Positions 10,693-20,586 of a stretch of DNA of 64,000 nucleotides are shown in pieces. The first letter of the stretch is position 1, and each line of letters opens with the position of its first letter. A model generated the notes under the pieces. It ran no database searches. It was not told the DNA's origin and saw nothing but the letters and a program-made list of their open reading frames with translations. The stretch is from Marinicauda algicola (lineage in GTDB: Bacteria; Pseudomonadota; Alphaproteobacteria; Caulobacterales; Maricaulaceae). The stretch lies in the NCBI RefSeq assembly GCF_017161425.1, contig NZ_CP071057.1, forward strand, positions 372,001-436,000. Direction: 5' to 3'. The translations under genes were made by a program, and so were the position numbers.

Positions 10693-11988
10693 TCAGCTGC
10701 TATTGCCGTTGCGCAGGATGCGCCAGGCCGCGTACGCCACCCCGCCCAGCGAGCCGGCCGCGACGACCAGGAAGGCGCCCGAGAGCGGCAGGTCGAACAC
10801 GCCGAGCCCGTAGAGCACGAACTGGCCGAGGCTCGCCGAGGCGCCGTTCAGGATGCCGCTCGCCGCGAGCAGGCGCCCGCGCCGGGCCGGGTCGGCGCGT
10901 TTCTGCGCCATGGCGTGCATCGGCACCACGAACATCCCGGCCGAGACCGCCGACAGGGTGAGGTCGGCGGTGATGCGCCAGTTGCGCTCGTCCTCGATGA
11001 AGGCGAGGGCGGAGACCAGGTCCTCCGTGCGCGCATAGCCGGCGGTGTAGATCACGAGATCGACCGGGAAGACCACGAGGCCGATCGCGCCGAGGAGCAC
11101 GAAGACGAGCCCCTCGCTGTTGCGCGAGAGCAGGCCGCAGGCGAGCGCGCCGAGCGCGGCGCCGACGGTGAACAGCAGCTGGAAGAAGGCCACGACGCTC
11201 TCGTCCGCGCCCAGCACCTGGCGGGTGAAGAGCGGCAGCACGGTGATCACCGTCGCGCCCAGCATCCAGAACCAGGCCACGCCGAGCAGCGGGCGCAGCA
11301 CCTTCGGCGCCTTGAACAGGCCGTCCAGCATGGTCCAGGTCGCGGTGACGATGTTCCAGTTGATGCGCGTCTGGGGAGAGTCCGGAGCCGCAGGCGCGCC
11401 CGGACGCATGGACAGCCAGCCCGCAACCGCCACGACTATCAGCGTCACCGCGATCACGGCCGGCCCGTGACGCTCCCCGGCGAGCAGGGTGCCGCCGATC
11501 GCCCCGGCCAGGATCGCCACGTTGAGCGCGCCGGAGATCAGCGCGTTGGCCGGCACGAGTTCGGCGTCCGACAGGAGCGTCGGCAGGGCCGCGTTGCGCG
11601 CCGGGATGAAGAAGGCGGACTGGGTTCCCATCAGGAACAGCGTGACGATGAGCAGCAGGGGCTGCTCGAGCAGGAAGCCCGCCGCGGCGACCGTCATCAG
11701 CACGATCTCGGCGAACTTCGCGTGCACCATGATCTTCGTGCGGTCGTACTTGTCGGCGACCTGGCCGGCCACGGCAGAGAACAGGAAGATCGGCAGGGTG
11801 AAGGCGGTCGCCGCGATCGGGGTGAGGATGTCGGGCTCCAGCCCCCACAGCGTCAGCCCCTCGTATGCCGCCAGTGTGACGAGCGCGTAGCGGAACAGGT
11901 TGTCGTTGAAGGCGAGCAGGGTCTGGGCCGCCCAGATCGGCAGGAAGCGGCGCTGGCCCATCAGGCGGAAGGCGATCCTGGCGCTCAT
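10693..11988 (-). CDS. MFS transporter, LplT-like lysophospholipid carrier
   Basis: A 431-residue major facilitator with about 12 hydrophobic segments. The start RFLPIWAAQTLLAFNDNLFRYAL and the first cytoplasmic loop GQVADKYDRTKIMV resemble the LplT group that flips lysophospholipids inward for re-acylation. It starts 3 bp after the stop of a PlsC-type acyltransferase. LplT paired with an acyltransferase (Aas) is a known arrangement, so a lipid-remodelling role is a supported inference. Last gene of a tetR-plsC-MFS operon. Confidence 0.8.
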   Translation of the reverse strand: MSARIAFRLMGQRRFLPIWAAQTLLAFNDNLFRYALVTLAAYEGLTLWGLEPDILTPIAATAFTLPIFLFSAVAGQVADKYDRTKIMVHAKFAEIVLMTVAAAGFLLEQPLLLIVTLFLMGTQSAFFIPARNAALPTLLSDAELVPANALISGALNVAILAGAIGGTLLAGERHGPAVIAVTLIVVAVAGWLSMRPGAPAAPDSPQTRINWNIVTATWTMLDGLFKAPKVLRPLLGVAWFWMLGATVITVLPLFTRQVLGADESVVAFFQLLFTVGAALGALACGLLSRNSEGLVFVLLGAIGLVVFPVDLVIYTAGYARTEDLVSALAFIEDERNWRITADLTLSAVSAGMFVVPMHAMAQKRADPARRGRLLAASGILNGASASLGQFVLYGLGVFDLPLSGAFLVVAAGSLGGVAYAAWRILRNGNSS

Positions 11989-11991
11989 CTC

Positions 11992-12699
11992 TCAGATCCC
12001 CTTCGCCACGAGCTGGTTGGTGCGCGTCTCGACGCTCTCTTCCAGGCGCGACATGAACGCCTCCTTGGTCAGCCCGCACTCGATCGGGGCCAGGAACTCG
12101 ACCGTAACCGTGCCGGGCGTCTTGGCAATGCTCGTGCGGTCCCAGGCAAGGCCCAGATTGGTCGCCACCGGCACGCACACCCGGTCGAGCTTCTCGCACA
12201 GGTGAAAGACGCCGGAGCGGTACCGGTGCTTCTCGCCGGGGGCGGAGAGATGGCCCTCGGGATAGATCAGCACGTGGCGGCGCTCGTCCTTCATGCGCGC
12301 GATGCCGCCATTGAGAACCTGCTGGGCCTGCTCGCCCCCCTGGTTGGACAGCACGATCGCGCCGGCCTTCTTCAGGATCGGCTTCAGCAGCGGGAATTTG
12401 TAGAGATGGTCGCCGGCCACGAAGCCGAGATTTTCGACATTGGCGAGCATCACGAAGCCGTCGCCCCAGCTCTGGTGCTTGGCGCCGAACACCACGGGCT
12501 CGGCCGGGATGTTCTCCCTGCCGTGCACCTCGATGCGGACCCCGGCGATGTAGCGCAGGGCCGCCAGCTGCGCCGAGCCGTAGAGCCACAGGCCCCAGCC
12601 GAGCGCGCGCTTGCCGGGCAGGGCGGCGAGCAGGAGGCAGAACAGGGCGAAGGCCACCGTGATCAGCCAGTAGGCAATATAGTACAGGGCGGCGCGCAT
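11992..12699 (-). CDS. PlsC-family 1-acyl-glycerol-3-phosphate acyltransferase
   Basis: A 235-residue acyltransferase with an N-terminal membrane anchor (about residues 5-27). The catalytic HX4D motif is H75-QSWG-D80. The phosphate-binding block reads LIYPEG, and a late PVATNLGL segment is also present. It probably acylates lysophosphatidate or other lysophospholipids at the inner membrane. It lies between a TetR gene (48 bp upstream) and the LplT-like carrier (3 bp downstream). A second family member occurs at 16436-17167. Confidence 0.87.
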   Translation of the reverse strand: MRAALYYIAYWLITVAFALFCLLLAALPGKRALGWGLWLYGSAQLAALRYIAGVRIEVHGRENIPAEPVVFGAKHQSWGDGFVMLANVENLGFVAGDHLYKFPLLKPILKKAGAIVLSNQGGEQAQQVLNGGIARMKDERRHVLIYPEGHLSAPGEKHRYRSGVFHLCEKLDRVCVPVATNLGLAWDRTSIAKTPGTVTVEFLAPIECGLTKEAFMSRLEESVETRTNQLVAKGI

Positions 12700-12747
12700 C
12701 GCGTCGTCTCCATCGTTTCGGTGATGAGTGGGGGGGAAGGGCCGGGC

Positions 12748-13356
12748 CTACACGGTGCGCAGCACCATGAGGGCCGCGTCCGCGAGCCGGTCGGCCATTG
12801 CCGTCATCGGCTTGTCGAAGCGCCCGACCATGCGGTGGGCGGTGGGCTGCAGCACGACGCCGAGCGCGGCGGCGGCCTTCACCTCCGCATCGCCCCCGGG
12901 CAGGTCGCCGGCCGCCATGGCCGCTTCCAGGCGCGCGGCGATCAGGCCGACCGGATCGGGCCGGTCGGGGTTCTTCTCCGTGCCGAAGCGCTGCATGTGG
13001 GTGAGGTGGTAGGCGAACAGGGCCGGGTCGTCGTCGGCCGCCTCGCAATAGACGTGGACCACGCGGCGCACCGCGTCCTCGAAGCCGCTCGCCCCGGCGA
13101 GCGCGGCCTCGATCAGATTGTACAGGCGCACGTGAATGGTCTCGAACAGGGCCGCGGCGAGCGCGTCCTTGCTCTTGTAGTAGCGGTACATCGCCCCGTC
13201 GGAGATGCCGGCCGCGCCGGCCACCTCCTTGATCGAGACCCCGTCCACGCCCTCGCGGGCGAACAGCTCCAGCGCGGCGCGCTCCACGCGCGCCTTCAGC
13301 GTGCCTTCGGTGCCAGTGACGCCACGTGCCGGGGTTTCTGCCAGTTGCCGTGCCAT
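12748..13356 (-). CDS. TetR/AcrR family regulator of the acyltransferase-MFS operon
   Basis: A 202-residue TetR regulator. The helix-turn-helix spans VSIKEVAGAAGISDGAMYRYYKSK, followed by a ligand-binding domain. The start at 13356 (MARQLAET) is chosen because GGAGAG lies 6 bases before it. An alternative GTG at 13395 would put a perfect 14-bp palindrome inside the gene, and that palindrome looks like the regulator's own operator. Probable role: autoregulated repressor of the downstream plsC and MFS genes, perhaps responding to an acyl or lipid ligand (inference). Confidence 0.87.
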   Translation of the reverse strand: MARQLAETPARGVTGTEGTLKARVERAALELFAREGVDGVSIKEVAGAAGISDGAMYRYYKSKDALAAALFETIHVRLYNLIEAALAGASGFEDAVRRVVHVYCEAADDDPALFAYHLTHMQRFGTEKNPDRPDPVGLIAARLEAAMAAGDLPGGDAEVKAAAALGVVLQPTAHRMVGRFDKPMTAMADRLADAALMVLRTV

Positions 13357-13362
13357 GCGAGG

Positions 13363-13368
13363 CTCTCC
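13363..13368 (-). promoter_or_regulatory. Ribosome binding site deciding the tetR start
   Basis: GGAGAG on the minus strand lies 6 bases before the ATG at 13356. It supports the shorter start over the GTG at 13395. Confidence 0.6.
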
Positions 13369-13375
13369 AGTTCGA

Positions 13376-13395
13376 GTGAATGAATGATCATTCAC
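13376..13395. promoter_or_regulatory. TetR operator O1 (perfect 14-bp palindrome)
   Basis: TGAATGATCATTCA at 13381-13394 is a perfect inverted repeat, and the wider block is flanked by GTGAAT on one side and CATTCAC on the other. It sits just before the tetR start and about 30 bp downstream of a perfect TTGACA -35 box on the minus strand. A repressor bound here would cover the transcription start. Confidence 0.7.
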
Positions 13396-13401
13396 GTCTG
13401 T

Positions 13402-13430
13402 CTTTTGGCCTGTGGCGCCGGCCGTGTCAA
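13402..13430 (-). promoter_or_regulatory. Promoter of the tetR-plsC-MFS operon
   Basis: On the minus strand a perfect -35 TTGACA (13425-13430) is followed after 17 bp by CAAAAG (13402-13407), a weak -10. Operator-like palindromes lie on both sides: one over the expected start site, one just upstream of the -35. Confidence 0.5.
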
Positions 13431-13437
13431 GCCCGGA

Positions 13438-13453
13438 GTGAATATATCTTCAC
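13438..13453. promoter_or_regulatory. Second operator-like palindrome O2
   Basis: GTGAATATATCTTCAC is an inverted repeat with a single mismatched pair. It shares the outer GTGAA/TTCAC half-sites with O1, and the centres lie about 58 bp apart. It sits immediately upstream of the -35 box, so it may be a second TetR site or serve the divergent FG-GAP gene. Confidence 0.5.
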
Positions 13454-13549
13454 GCCGGCCGCCGACCGCCGGAGGGGGAGAATTCTCTGGCCTTGCCTGA
13501 AGTCACCGGGGTAGTCTTTCGATCATCAACGAAGTGGGGAGCCAGGATC

Positions 13550-15142
13550 GTGCAGCGAAAGGATCGTAGCGGCGCGGAGGTGGGAATCGCCTGCGCCTGG
13601 GCCGGGGCTGCCGTGCTCGCCGGCGCACCGGCCCTGGCAAACATCCCGGCGTGCCCGGCCCCGGTTTTCGAGGTCGGCGCGCTCGAACTCGGCGATGACG
13701 GTCGCGATCGCGGCTATCCCGGCGGTCTGAGCCTGGCCGATTTCGACGGCGACGGCGATCTCGACCTCCTGGCCACGCGGGGCTTCGACGTGACGGCCTC
13801 GCCCTATCGCGGCGACCGCAGCCTGCTCTATCTCAACGACGGGACGGGCCGCTTCTCGCGTTCCGAACATCCTTTCGGCGATTTCGACACCCCCGATTCC
13901 GGCGCGAGCCTCGCGGATATCGACCGCGACGGCGATCTCGACGTCTATGTCACCGTCCAGCGCCGCCAGCCCAACCGCTATCTGCGCAACGAGGGACAGG
14001 GGCGTTTCACCGTCACTCCGCTCGGCGATGCGACGCGCTCGGCGCAGAGCAATTTCTCCGGCGTGTTCGTGGATATCGATAGCGATGGTGATCTCGACCT
14101 CTACACGACGGGACCGACGATGGAGATGCCCGGTCCGAACGCGGCCTACCGCAATGACGAGGGTGTCTTCCGCGCCGTGGAGGACAATCCGGTCCTGGGG
14201 GGCGCCAACAATCCCGGCGCCGCCTTGTGGGGCGATCTCGATGCCGACGGCGATCAGGATCTGATCGTGGCCAACAGCGACATCGCCCGTCTCAGCGGCA
14301 TCGATCCCGCTCCGGTCGAGCATGCCGTGCTTTACCGCAATCTCGGCGGCTGGACGTTCGAGGCCGATCCCGGCCAGCCCTTCGCCGCGCCCGGCTATTC
14401 TTCGATGTCGGGCGCGCTCGCAGATGTCGACAATGACGGCGATCTCGATCTCTTCCTCGGCAGCTATGTCTACAACACCGAGCCGCGCACCGACTGGCTG
14501 TTCCTGAACGACGGCGCGGGCCGGTTCACGCTCGCCCCGGCGGAATTTCCCGTTCACTCGGGCCAGTCTTCGGGCGCCGCCTTCGCCGATCTCAACGGCG
14601 ACGGTGCGCTCGACCTGGTGACGGCATCCTATGGCGGCCCGATCGAGCTGTTCACCGGCGACGGGACCGGGGCCCTGACCCGTCGCGAGGACGCGGCGCT
14701 GGCCGCGCGGGTGACCGGCCATTCGGCGGTTGTCAGCGGGGACATCGACGCCGACGGCCGGATCGACGTGCTCGTCGGTGCGTGGTCGGCCAACGCCGAA
14801 GGCGATTTCGTCACCGTCTTGCGCAACCGCACACCGGCCTGCGGGAGCTGGGTCGAACTCCGGCTGGTCGACCGGCATGGCGCCCCCGAGCCGCCGGGCA
14901 GCAGGGTCGTCCTGACCACGCGCTCCGAAGCCGGGCACCTGTCGCAGACCCGGGTGGCGAGCGCGCAGACCGGCTTCCGGGCGCAGAGCGCGAGTCCCTT
15001 CCTCTTCTCCGTGCCGCCCGGTCACGAGATCGTCGAGGCCGTCATCACCTGGCCCGATGCCTCGCAGGAGACCCTGACCGGCCTCGCACCGGGGACCCGG
15101 GCCGCGGTCCGCCAGCCCGCCGCACCGGACGCGGAAAACTGA
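13550..15142 (+). CDS. Secreted FG-GAP/VCBS repeat protein with C-terminal ASPIC/UnbV domain
   Basis: A 530-residue exported protein. The GTG start at 13550 is preferred: GGGGAG lies 8 bases upstream and a signal peptide follows directly, ending APALA. An ATG at 13493 is in frame but has no such site. Seven calcium-binding FG-GAP-type repeats follow, e.g. DFDGDGDLD, DIDRDGDLD, DIDSDGDLD, DLDADGDQD, DVDNDGDLD, DLNGDGALD and DIDADGRID. These form a beta-propeller. The C-terminus (about residues 430-520) fits the ASPIC/UnbV domain. Likely extracellular, ligand unknown. It converges with the second TetR gene. Confidence 0.87.
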   Translation: MQRKDRSGAEVGIACAWAGAAVLAGAPALANIPACPAPVFEVGALELGDDGRDRGYPGGLSLADFDGDGDLDLLATRGFDVTASPYRGDRSLLYLNDGTGRFSRSEHPFGDFDTPDSGASLADIDRDGDLDVYVTVQRRQPNRYLRNEGQGRFTVTPLGDATRSAQSNFSGVFVDIDSDGDLDLYTTGPTMEMPGPNAAYRNDEGVFRAVEDNPVLGGANNPGAALWGDLDADGDQDLIVANSDIARLSGIDPAPVEHAVLYRNLGGWTFEADPGQPFAAPGYSSMSGALADVDNDGDLDLFLGSYVYNTEPRTDWLFLNDGAGRFTLAPAEFPVHSGQSSGAAFADLNGDGALDLVTASYGGPIELFTGDGTGALTRREDAALAARVTGHSAVVSGDIDADGRIDVLVGAWSANAEGDFVTVLRNRTPACGSWVELRLVDRHGAPEPPGSRVVLTTRSEAGHLSQTRVASAQTGFRAQSASPFLFSVPPGHEIVEAVITWPDASQETLTGLAPGTRAAVRQPAAPDAEN

Positions 15143-15170
15143 TCGGAGCCGGGCCCGTGCCGGCCGTGGA

Positions 15171-15767
15171 CTAGCGCCGTGCCGCCTCGACGAGCGCCGC
15201 GAACGCCCAGGCTTTGACCGCGCGCGCCTCGCTCTCGTCCAGTCCCAGCACATCGGAAAACACGATGAAGCTCTCGGTGCCCACCAGGAGGGCGAGGGCG
15301 GCTTTCAGCCGGCCCAGGCGCTCCGGCGGCACGTCCCGGGCGAGCGGGGCGAGCGCCGCCTCGATCAGGGGGGTGCGCCGGTTCTGGCGCTTGGGCGTCT
15401 CGTCCGGCGCGGACACGCTGCGCTCGAGCGACTTGGCGAGCATGAGGCGCAGCGCTGGCTCGTTCTCGGCCATCATCGCCTCGAACGCCGCATCGACCCG
15501 GACGAGCCGGTCGACCGGATCTGCGGGCGCATCCGGCCCGAACAGCGCGTCCGGCTCAGGCGCGGCGATGTCGAGCGTGGCTTCCAGCAGCAACGCGTCG
15601 AGATCGGGGAAGTAGCGATAGGCCGTCGCGCGCGAGACCAGGGCCTCCTCGGCGATCTCCTCCAGCGAGGGCTTACGCCCTTGCGAAATGAGCCGGGCGG
15701 CGGCGCGCAGCAGCTCGCGCCGCGTGCGCCGCTTCTGGTTCGCGCGCGGATCGTTCGCGTCCATCAT
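15171..15767 (-). CDS. TetR family transcriptional regulator
   Basis: A 198-residue TetR protein. The helix-turn-helix region is PSLEEIAEEALVSRATAYRYFPDL, followed by a C-terminal sensing domain. The start at 15767 overlaps the stop of the upstream NTF2-like gene (ATGA), so the two form one operon. An 18-bp inverted repeat in the operon promoter (16236-16253) is the likely operator. It probably represses its own operon; the ligand may be the substrate of the NTF2-fold partner (inference). Confidence 0.87.
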   Translation of the reverse strand: MMDANDPRANQKRRTRRELLRAAARLISQGRKPSLEEIAEEALVSRATAYRYFPDLDALLLEATLDIAAPEPDALFGPDAPADPVDRLVRVDAAFEAMMAENEPALRLMLAKSLERSVSAPDETPKRQNRRTPLIEAALAPLARDVPPERLGRLKAALALLVGTESFIVFSDVLGLDESEARAVKAWAFAALVEAARR

Positions 15768-16195
15768 GCCTCCTGCAGCTGCTGCAGGATGGCGGCGAGA
15801 TCGATCCACACATTCTCGCGCGCGATGTCGCCGCTCTCGCTGAACTCCACCACGTGCAGCAGGCGGAAGCTCAGCGGCCGGTTGCGGCCCTCGATGCCGA
15901 AGGGACGGCCCGGCGCGCGCCCGCTCCACATCGAATCGTCGACCATGAAATTTTCGCCGTAGAGGCGCCGCAGCGGCTTGACCGATCCTTCCGACAGATC
16001 GCCGAACAGCGCCTCGTAGAAATTGCGCGTGGCCTCGCGCCCGTGCACCGGCCCGGTCGGCCAGCCCACGATGTCGTGCTCCACGTCCTCGGCAAGGGTG
16101 GCCAGCACGCCTTCCACGTCGTCGGCGATCTCGAACCCGAAATGCTCGTCGATCTTCGCATCCATCTGTTCGCGGGTCAGTCCCATGTGCGTCAC
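15764..16195 (-). CDS. SnoaL/NTF2-like domain protein
   Basis: A 143-residue protein with the NTF2-like cone fold pattern: an N-terminal helix with HFGFEIADDVEGVLATLAEDVEHD, then GPVHGREATRNFYEALF, and a beta-rich end with GRNRPLSFRLLHVVEFSE. SnoaL-like proteins are small isomerases, hydrolases or ligand binders, so the activity cannot be read from sequence. MTHMGLTRE offers starts at 16195 and 16186. It is translationally coupled to the following TetR gene. Confidence 0.78.
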   Translation of the reverse strand: MTHMGLTREQMDAKIDEHFGFEIADDVEGVLATLAEDVEHDIVGWPTGPVHGREATRNFYEALFGDLSEGSVKPLRRLYGENFMVDDSMWSGRAPGRPFGIEGRNRPLSFRLLHVVEFSESGDIARENVWIDLAAILQQLQEA

Positions 16196-16229
16196 GTCCT
16201 CAAGAAAGCGCCCCCAGCGCGATGATCCG

Positions 16230-16258
16230 CTTATGATGAGAAAAATGTCTCATGGCAA
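16230..16258 (-). promoter_or_regulatory. Promoter with spacer-embedded TetR operator for the NTF2-tetR operon
   Basis: On the minus strand TTGCCA (16253-16258), a 17-bp spacer and CATAAG (16230-16235) make a reasonable sigma-70 promoter. The spacer is almost filled by the inverted repeat ATGAGA-N6-TCTCAT (16236-16253). Repressor binding there would directly block polymerase, the classical TetR layout. The rest of the 240-bp gap to 16435 holds nothing I can support. Confidence 0.6.
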
Positions 16259-16435
16259 GATGAAAGTACCGTAACGTGCGCTTCAGGGAGAGGAGCCACT
16301 CATGGAACCGCGATCCAGGCCGAGCCGGCGGGCGGGCCGCGAGCCCGCTCCGCGTTCCACGATTCACCATTGCCTTATGCACGTCCGGTCCGCCCCGGCG
16401 TGGGAGCGACGGCGACCATCCCCGCCGGGAAAAAT

Positions 16436-17167
16436 TCACCCCTTCCGGCGTCCCGCCGCATGCGCCTCGGCCTCGAGCGCGCGGGTGCGGCTCTCGATCG
16501 TGCGTTCGAGCAGGGTGCGGAAATGGTTGCGGTCTTCCACGGGGGTGAGCGGGGGTAGGTATTCGATCACAGCCCGGCCGGGATGCAGGCGCCATTCCTG
16601 GCGGGGCCAGAAGCAGCCGAGATTGGTCGCCACGGGCACCACGGGGCGCTCCAGGGCGCTGGCGAGCCGGTGGACGCCGCGCCGGTAGCGCTTCTTGCCC
16701 CCCACCGGAGCCATGCCGCCCTCGGGGAAGATGAGGATGTCGCGCTGCTGCGCCTTCAGGCGCGCGATCGCGGTTTCCAGCGCGTCGCCCGCGCGCTTGC
16801 CGGCGGCGTCGTCGACCACCACCGCCTCGGCGCGTTCCAGATAGGTCCCGATGAGGGGAAATTTCAGCATGTGGTCGCCAATCACGTAGGCGAGATCGCG
16901 CTTGTGCGCGACATGCAGGATCCCGTCGGCATAGCTCTGGTGCTTGGCGGCGAACACGGCCGGCCCCTCGGGCAGGTGCTCGAGCCCGCGATACTCGACC
17001 TCCACTCCGCAGGTCTTCAGCCAGGCGCGCATGGCCCTTGTATAGGCATGCAGCCAGCCGGTGACCGGCCCCCGGTCGCGGGCGAGCAGGGTCGGCGTCC
17101 CGAGAAGCGCGAACGTGCCGGAGATCGTCCAGAATCCGGTGTGGTAGATGTGCGCGCGCAGACTCAC
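16436..17167 (-). CDS. PlsC-family acyltransferase (second copy)
   Basis: A 243-residue 1-acylglycerol-3-phosphate acyltransferase. It has an N-terminal hydrophobic segment, HX4D as H76-QSYA-D81, IFPEGGMAP, and [15 protein letters not shown]. The GTG start at 17167 is chosen because GGGGAGG lies about 11 bases before it and the hydrophobic anchor starts at once. The frame stays open for 3 kb further upstream on this strand, but that is antisense to aspS. It is the likely housekeeping PlsC, or a paralogue of the operon copy at 11992-12699. Confidence 0.83.
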   Translation of the reverse strand: MSLRAHIYHTGFWTISGTFALLGTPTLLARDRGPVTGWLHAYTRAMRAWLKTCGVEVEYRGLEHLPEGPAVFAAKHQSYADGILHVAHKRDLAYVIGDHMLKFPLIGTYLERAEAVVVDDAAGKRAGDALETAIARLKAQQRDILIFPEGGMAPVGGKKRYRRGVHRLASALERPVVPVATNLGCFWPRQEWRLHPGRAVIEYLPPLTPVEDRNHFRTLLERTIESRTRALEAEAHAAGRRKG

Positions 17168-17320
17168 GGTTCCAACGGCCTCCCCGGCGTCAGGATAGCG
17201 CGCCGCCCGGCCGCGTCGAGCCGCACGAGCGCTGCGCACTCCCTTGACATCGCGGCTGTTCCGTTGCCCTTTCCGCCGCGTCGTTTTCACGCGGCGACGC
17301 CAGCCGAGGATCAGAGTTTC

Positions 17321-19138
17321 ATGCACGCCTATCGCACCCATACCTGTGGCCAGCTTCGCAAGCCGGATGTCGGCGAGACCGCGCGGCTGTCGGGATGGAT
17401 TCACAGGAAGCGCGACCATGGCGGTCTGCTCTTCGTGGACCTGCGCGATCACTACGGGATCACGCAGTGCGTGCTGGAGCCGGAAAACCCCAATTTCGAG
17501 CGCCTGGAGCGCCTGCGCGTGGAAAGCGTCGTCACGGTGACCGGCAAGGTCGTCGCGCGTTCGGCCGAGACCGTGAACGCGAACCTTCCCACCGGCGAGA
17601 TCGAGCTGCGGGTGGAAGAGCTCGAGGTGCGCTCCGAGGCCGAGGAACTGCCGCTGCCCGTGTTCGGCGAGCCGGACTGGTCCGAGGAGGTGCGTCTGAA
17701 GCACCGTTATGTCGATCTGCGCCGCGAAAGCCTGCACAAGCGCATCGTGCTGCGCTCGAAGATCATCGACTCCATCCGCCGGCGCATGGTCGAGCAGGGC
17801 TTCATGGAATACCAGACGCCGATCCTGACGGCGTCCTCGCCGGAAGGCGCGCGCGACTTCCTGGTGCCCTCGCGCCTGCACCCGGGCAAGTTCTACGCGC
17901 TGCCCCAGGCCCCGCAGCAGTTCAAGCAACTGATCATGGTCTCCGGCTTCGACCGGTATTTCCAGATCGCGCCCTGCTTCCGCGACGAGGACGCCCGCGC
18001 CGACCGCGCGCCGGGCGAGTTCTACCAGCTCGACATCGAGATGAGCTTCGTGGAGCAGGAAGACGTGTTCAATTCCATCGAGCCGGTCCTGCAGGGCCTG
18101 TTCGAGGAGTTCGCCGGCGACAACGCGGTCACCGCGCTGCCCTTCCCGCGCATTCCCTATCTCGAGGCGATGAGGAAGTTCGGCTCGGACAAGCCCGATC
18201 TTCGCAACCCGATCGAGATGCAGAACGTCACGGCCCATTTCGAGGGCTCGGGCTTCAAGGTCTTCGCCGGGATGATCGAGAAGAACCCCAAGGTCGAGGT
18301 GTGGGCCATTCCCGCCCCGACCGGCGGGTCGCGCGCCTTCTGCGACCGCATGAACGCCTGGGCGCAGAAGGAAGGCCAGCCTGGCCTGGGTTACATCATG
18401 TTCCGCGAGGAGGGCGGCCAGATCGAGGGCGCTGGTCCGATCGCGAAGAACATCGGCCCAGAACGCACCGAGAAGATCCGCGAGCAGCTTGGCCTTGAGG
18501 CCGGCGACGCGGTGTTCTTCACCGCGGGCGTGCCGAAGGACTTCGTGGCGTTCGCGGGCCGGGCGAGGAATCAGGTCGGGCGCGAGCTCTCCCTGTTCGA
18601 GGACAAGGTCTACAAGTTCTGCTGGATCGTCGATTTCCCGATGTACGAGTGGAACGAGGAGGAGAAGAAGGTCGACTTCTCCCACAACCCGTTCTCCATG
18701 CCGCAGATGGATGCCGAGGCCTTCATGGCGCTCGACAAGCATGACCACGAGACGCTGCTGGGCCTGAAGGCCTTCCAGTACGACATCGTGTGCAACGGGG
18801 TGGAGCTGTCCTCCGGCGCGATCCGGAACCACCGCCCGGACGTCATGCTGAAGGCCTTCGAATATGCCGGCTACGGCGCCGAGGTCGTCGAAGAGGCGTT
18901 CGGCGGCATGCTCAACGCCTTCCGCTACGGCGCCCCGCCCCATGGCGGCATCGCGCCGGGCGTGGACCGCATCGTCATGCTGCTGGCCGGCGTGGAGAAC
19001 CTGCGCGAGGTCGTGATGTTCCCCAAGGACCAGCAGGCGCGCGACCTGATGATGAACGCGCCGGCCTTTCCCGAGCCGCGCCAGCTGCGCGAGCTGCATC
19101 TGAGGACGGTGCTGCCGGAAGCCAGGAAACCGGGCTGA
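17321..19138 (+). CDS. aspS: Aspartyl-tRNA synthetase (probably nondiscriminating, Asp/Asn)
   Basis: A 605-residue class II synthetase of bacterial type. It has an N-terminal OB-fold anticodon domain ([20 protein letters not shown]), class II motif 2 ([19 protein letters not shown]), the bacterial GAD insertion (about residues 290-420), and motif 3 ([15 protein letters not shown]). The His in RDHGG matches the position where nondiscriminating enzymes have His and E. coli has Leu. It may therefore also charge tRNA-Asn for GatCAB amidation, which is usual in alphaproteobacteria (inference). A TTGACA lies at 17244-17249 upstream, but no clear -10 box. Confidence 0.96.
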   Translation: MHAYRTHTCGQLRKPDVGETARLSGWIHRKRDHGGLLFVDLRDHYGITQCVLEPENPNFERLERLRVESVVTVTGKVVARSAETVNANLPTGEIELRVEELEVRSEAEELPLPVFGEPDWSEEVRLKHRYVDLRRESLHKRIVLRSKIIDSIRRRMVEQGFMEYQTPILTASSPEGARDFLVPSRLHPGKFYALPQAPQQFKQLIMVSGFDRYFQIAPCFRDEDARADRAPGEFYQLDIEMSFVEQEDVFNSIEPVLQGLFEEFAGDNAVTALPFPRIPYLEAMRKFGSDKPDLRNPIEMQNVTAHFEGSGFKVFAGMIEKNPKVEVWAIPAPTGGSRAFCDRMNAWAQKEGQPGLGYIMFREEGGQIEGAGPIAKNIGPERTEKIREQLGLEAGDAVFFTAGVPKDFVAFAGRARNQVGRELSLFEDKVYKFCWIVDFPMYEWNEEEKKVDFSHNPFSMPQMDAEAFMALDKHDHETLLGLKAFQYDIVCNGVELSSGAIRNHRPDVMLKAFEYAGYGAEVVEEAFGGMLNAFRYGAPPHGGIAPGVDRIVMLLAGVENLREVVMFPKDQQARDLMMNAPAFPEPRQLRELHLRTVLPEARKPG

Positions 19139-19155
19139 GGCCGGCCGCGGCGGGC

Positions 19156-20505
<1,350 letters not shown>

Positions 20506-20586
20506 GAGATGAGGATGTAGCCCCGAAGCCTCACGAAATCGACTTAAAACGCGGTAACCCGCAAGACAGGCTGGCGCAAGGATGGG

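Noticed and set aside
10333-13383. Plus-strand open frame of about 1016 codons over rnd, MFS, plsC and tetR
   Set aside because: Opposite strand carries four recognisable genes in the expected frames; the translated text has no domain and is an artefact of third-position GC bias.
13493-13549. Longer start (ATG 13493) for the FG-GAP protein
   Set aside because: It would place 19 polar residues before the signal peptide and lacks a ribosome site, unlike the GTG at 13550.
16302-16688. Small plus-strand ORF with a good GGAGAGGAG site before ATG 16302
   Set aside because: The product is Arg/Pro-rich without a family match and runs into antisense of the acyltransferase gene. The site may be chance.
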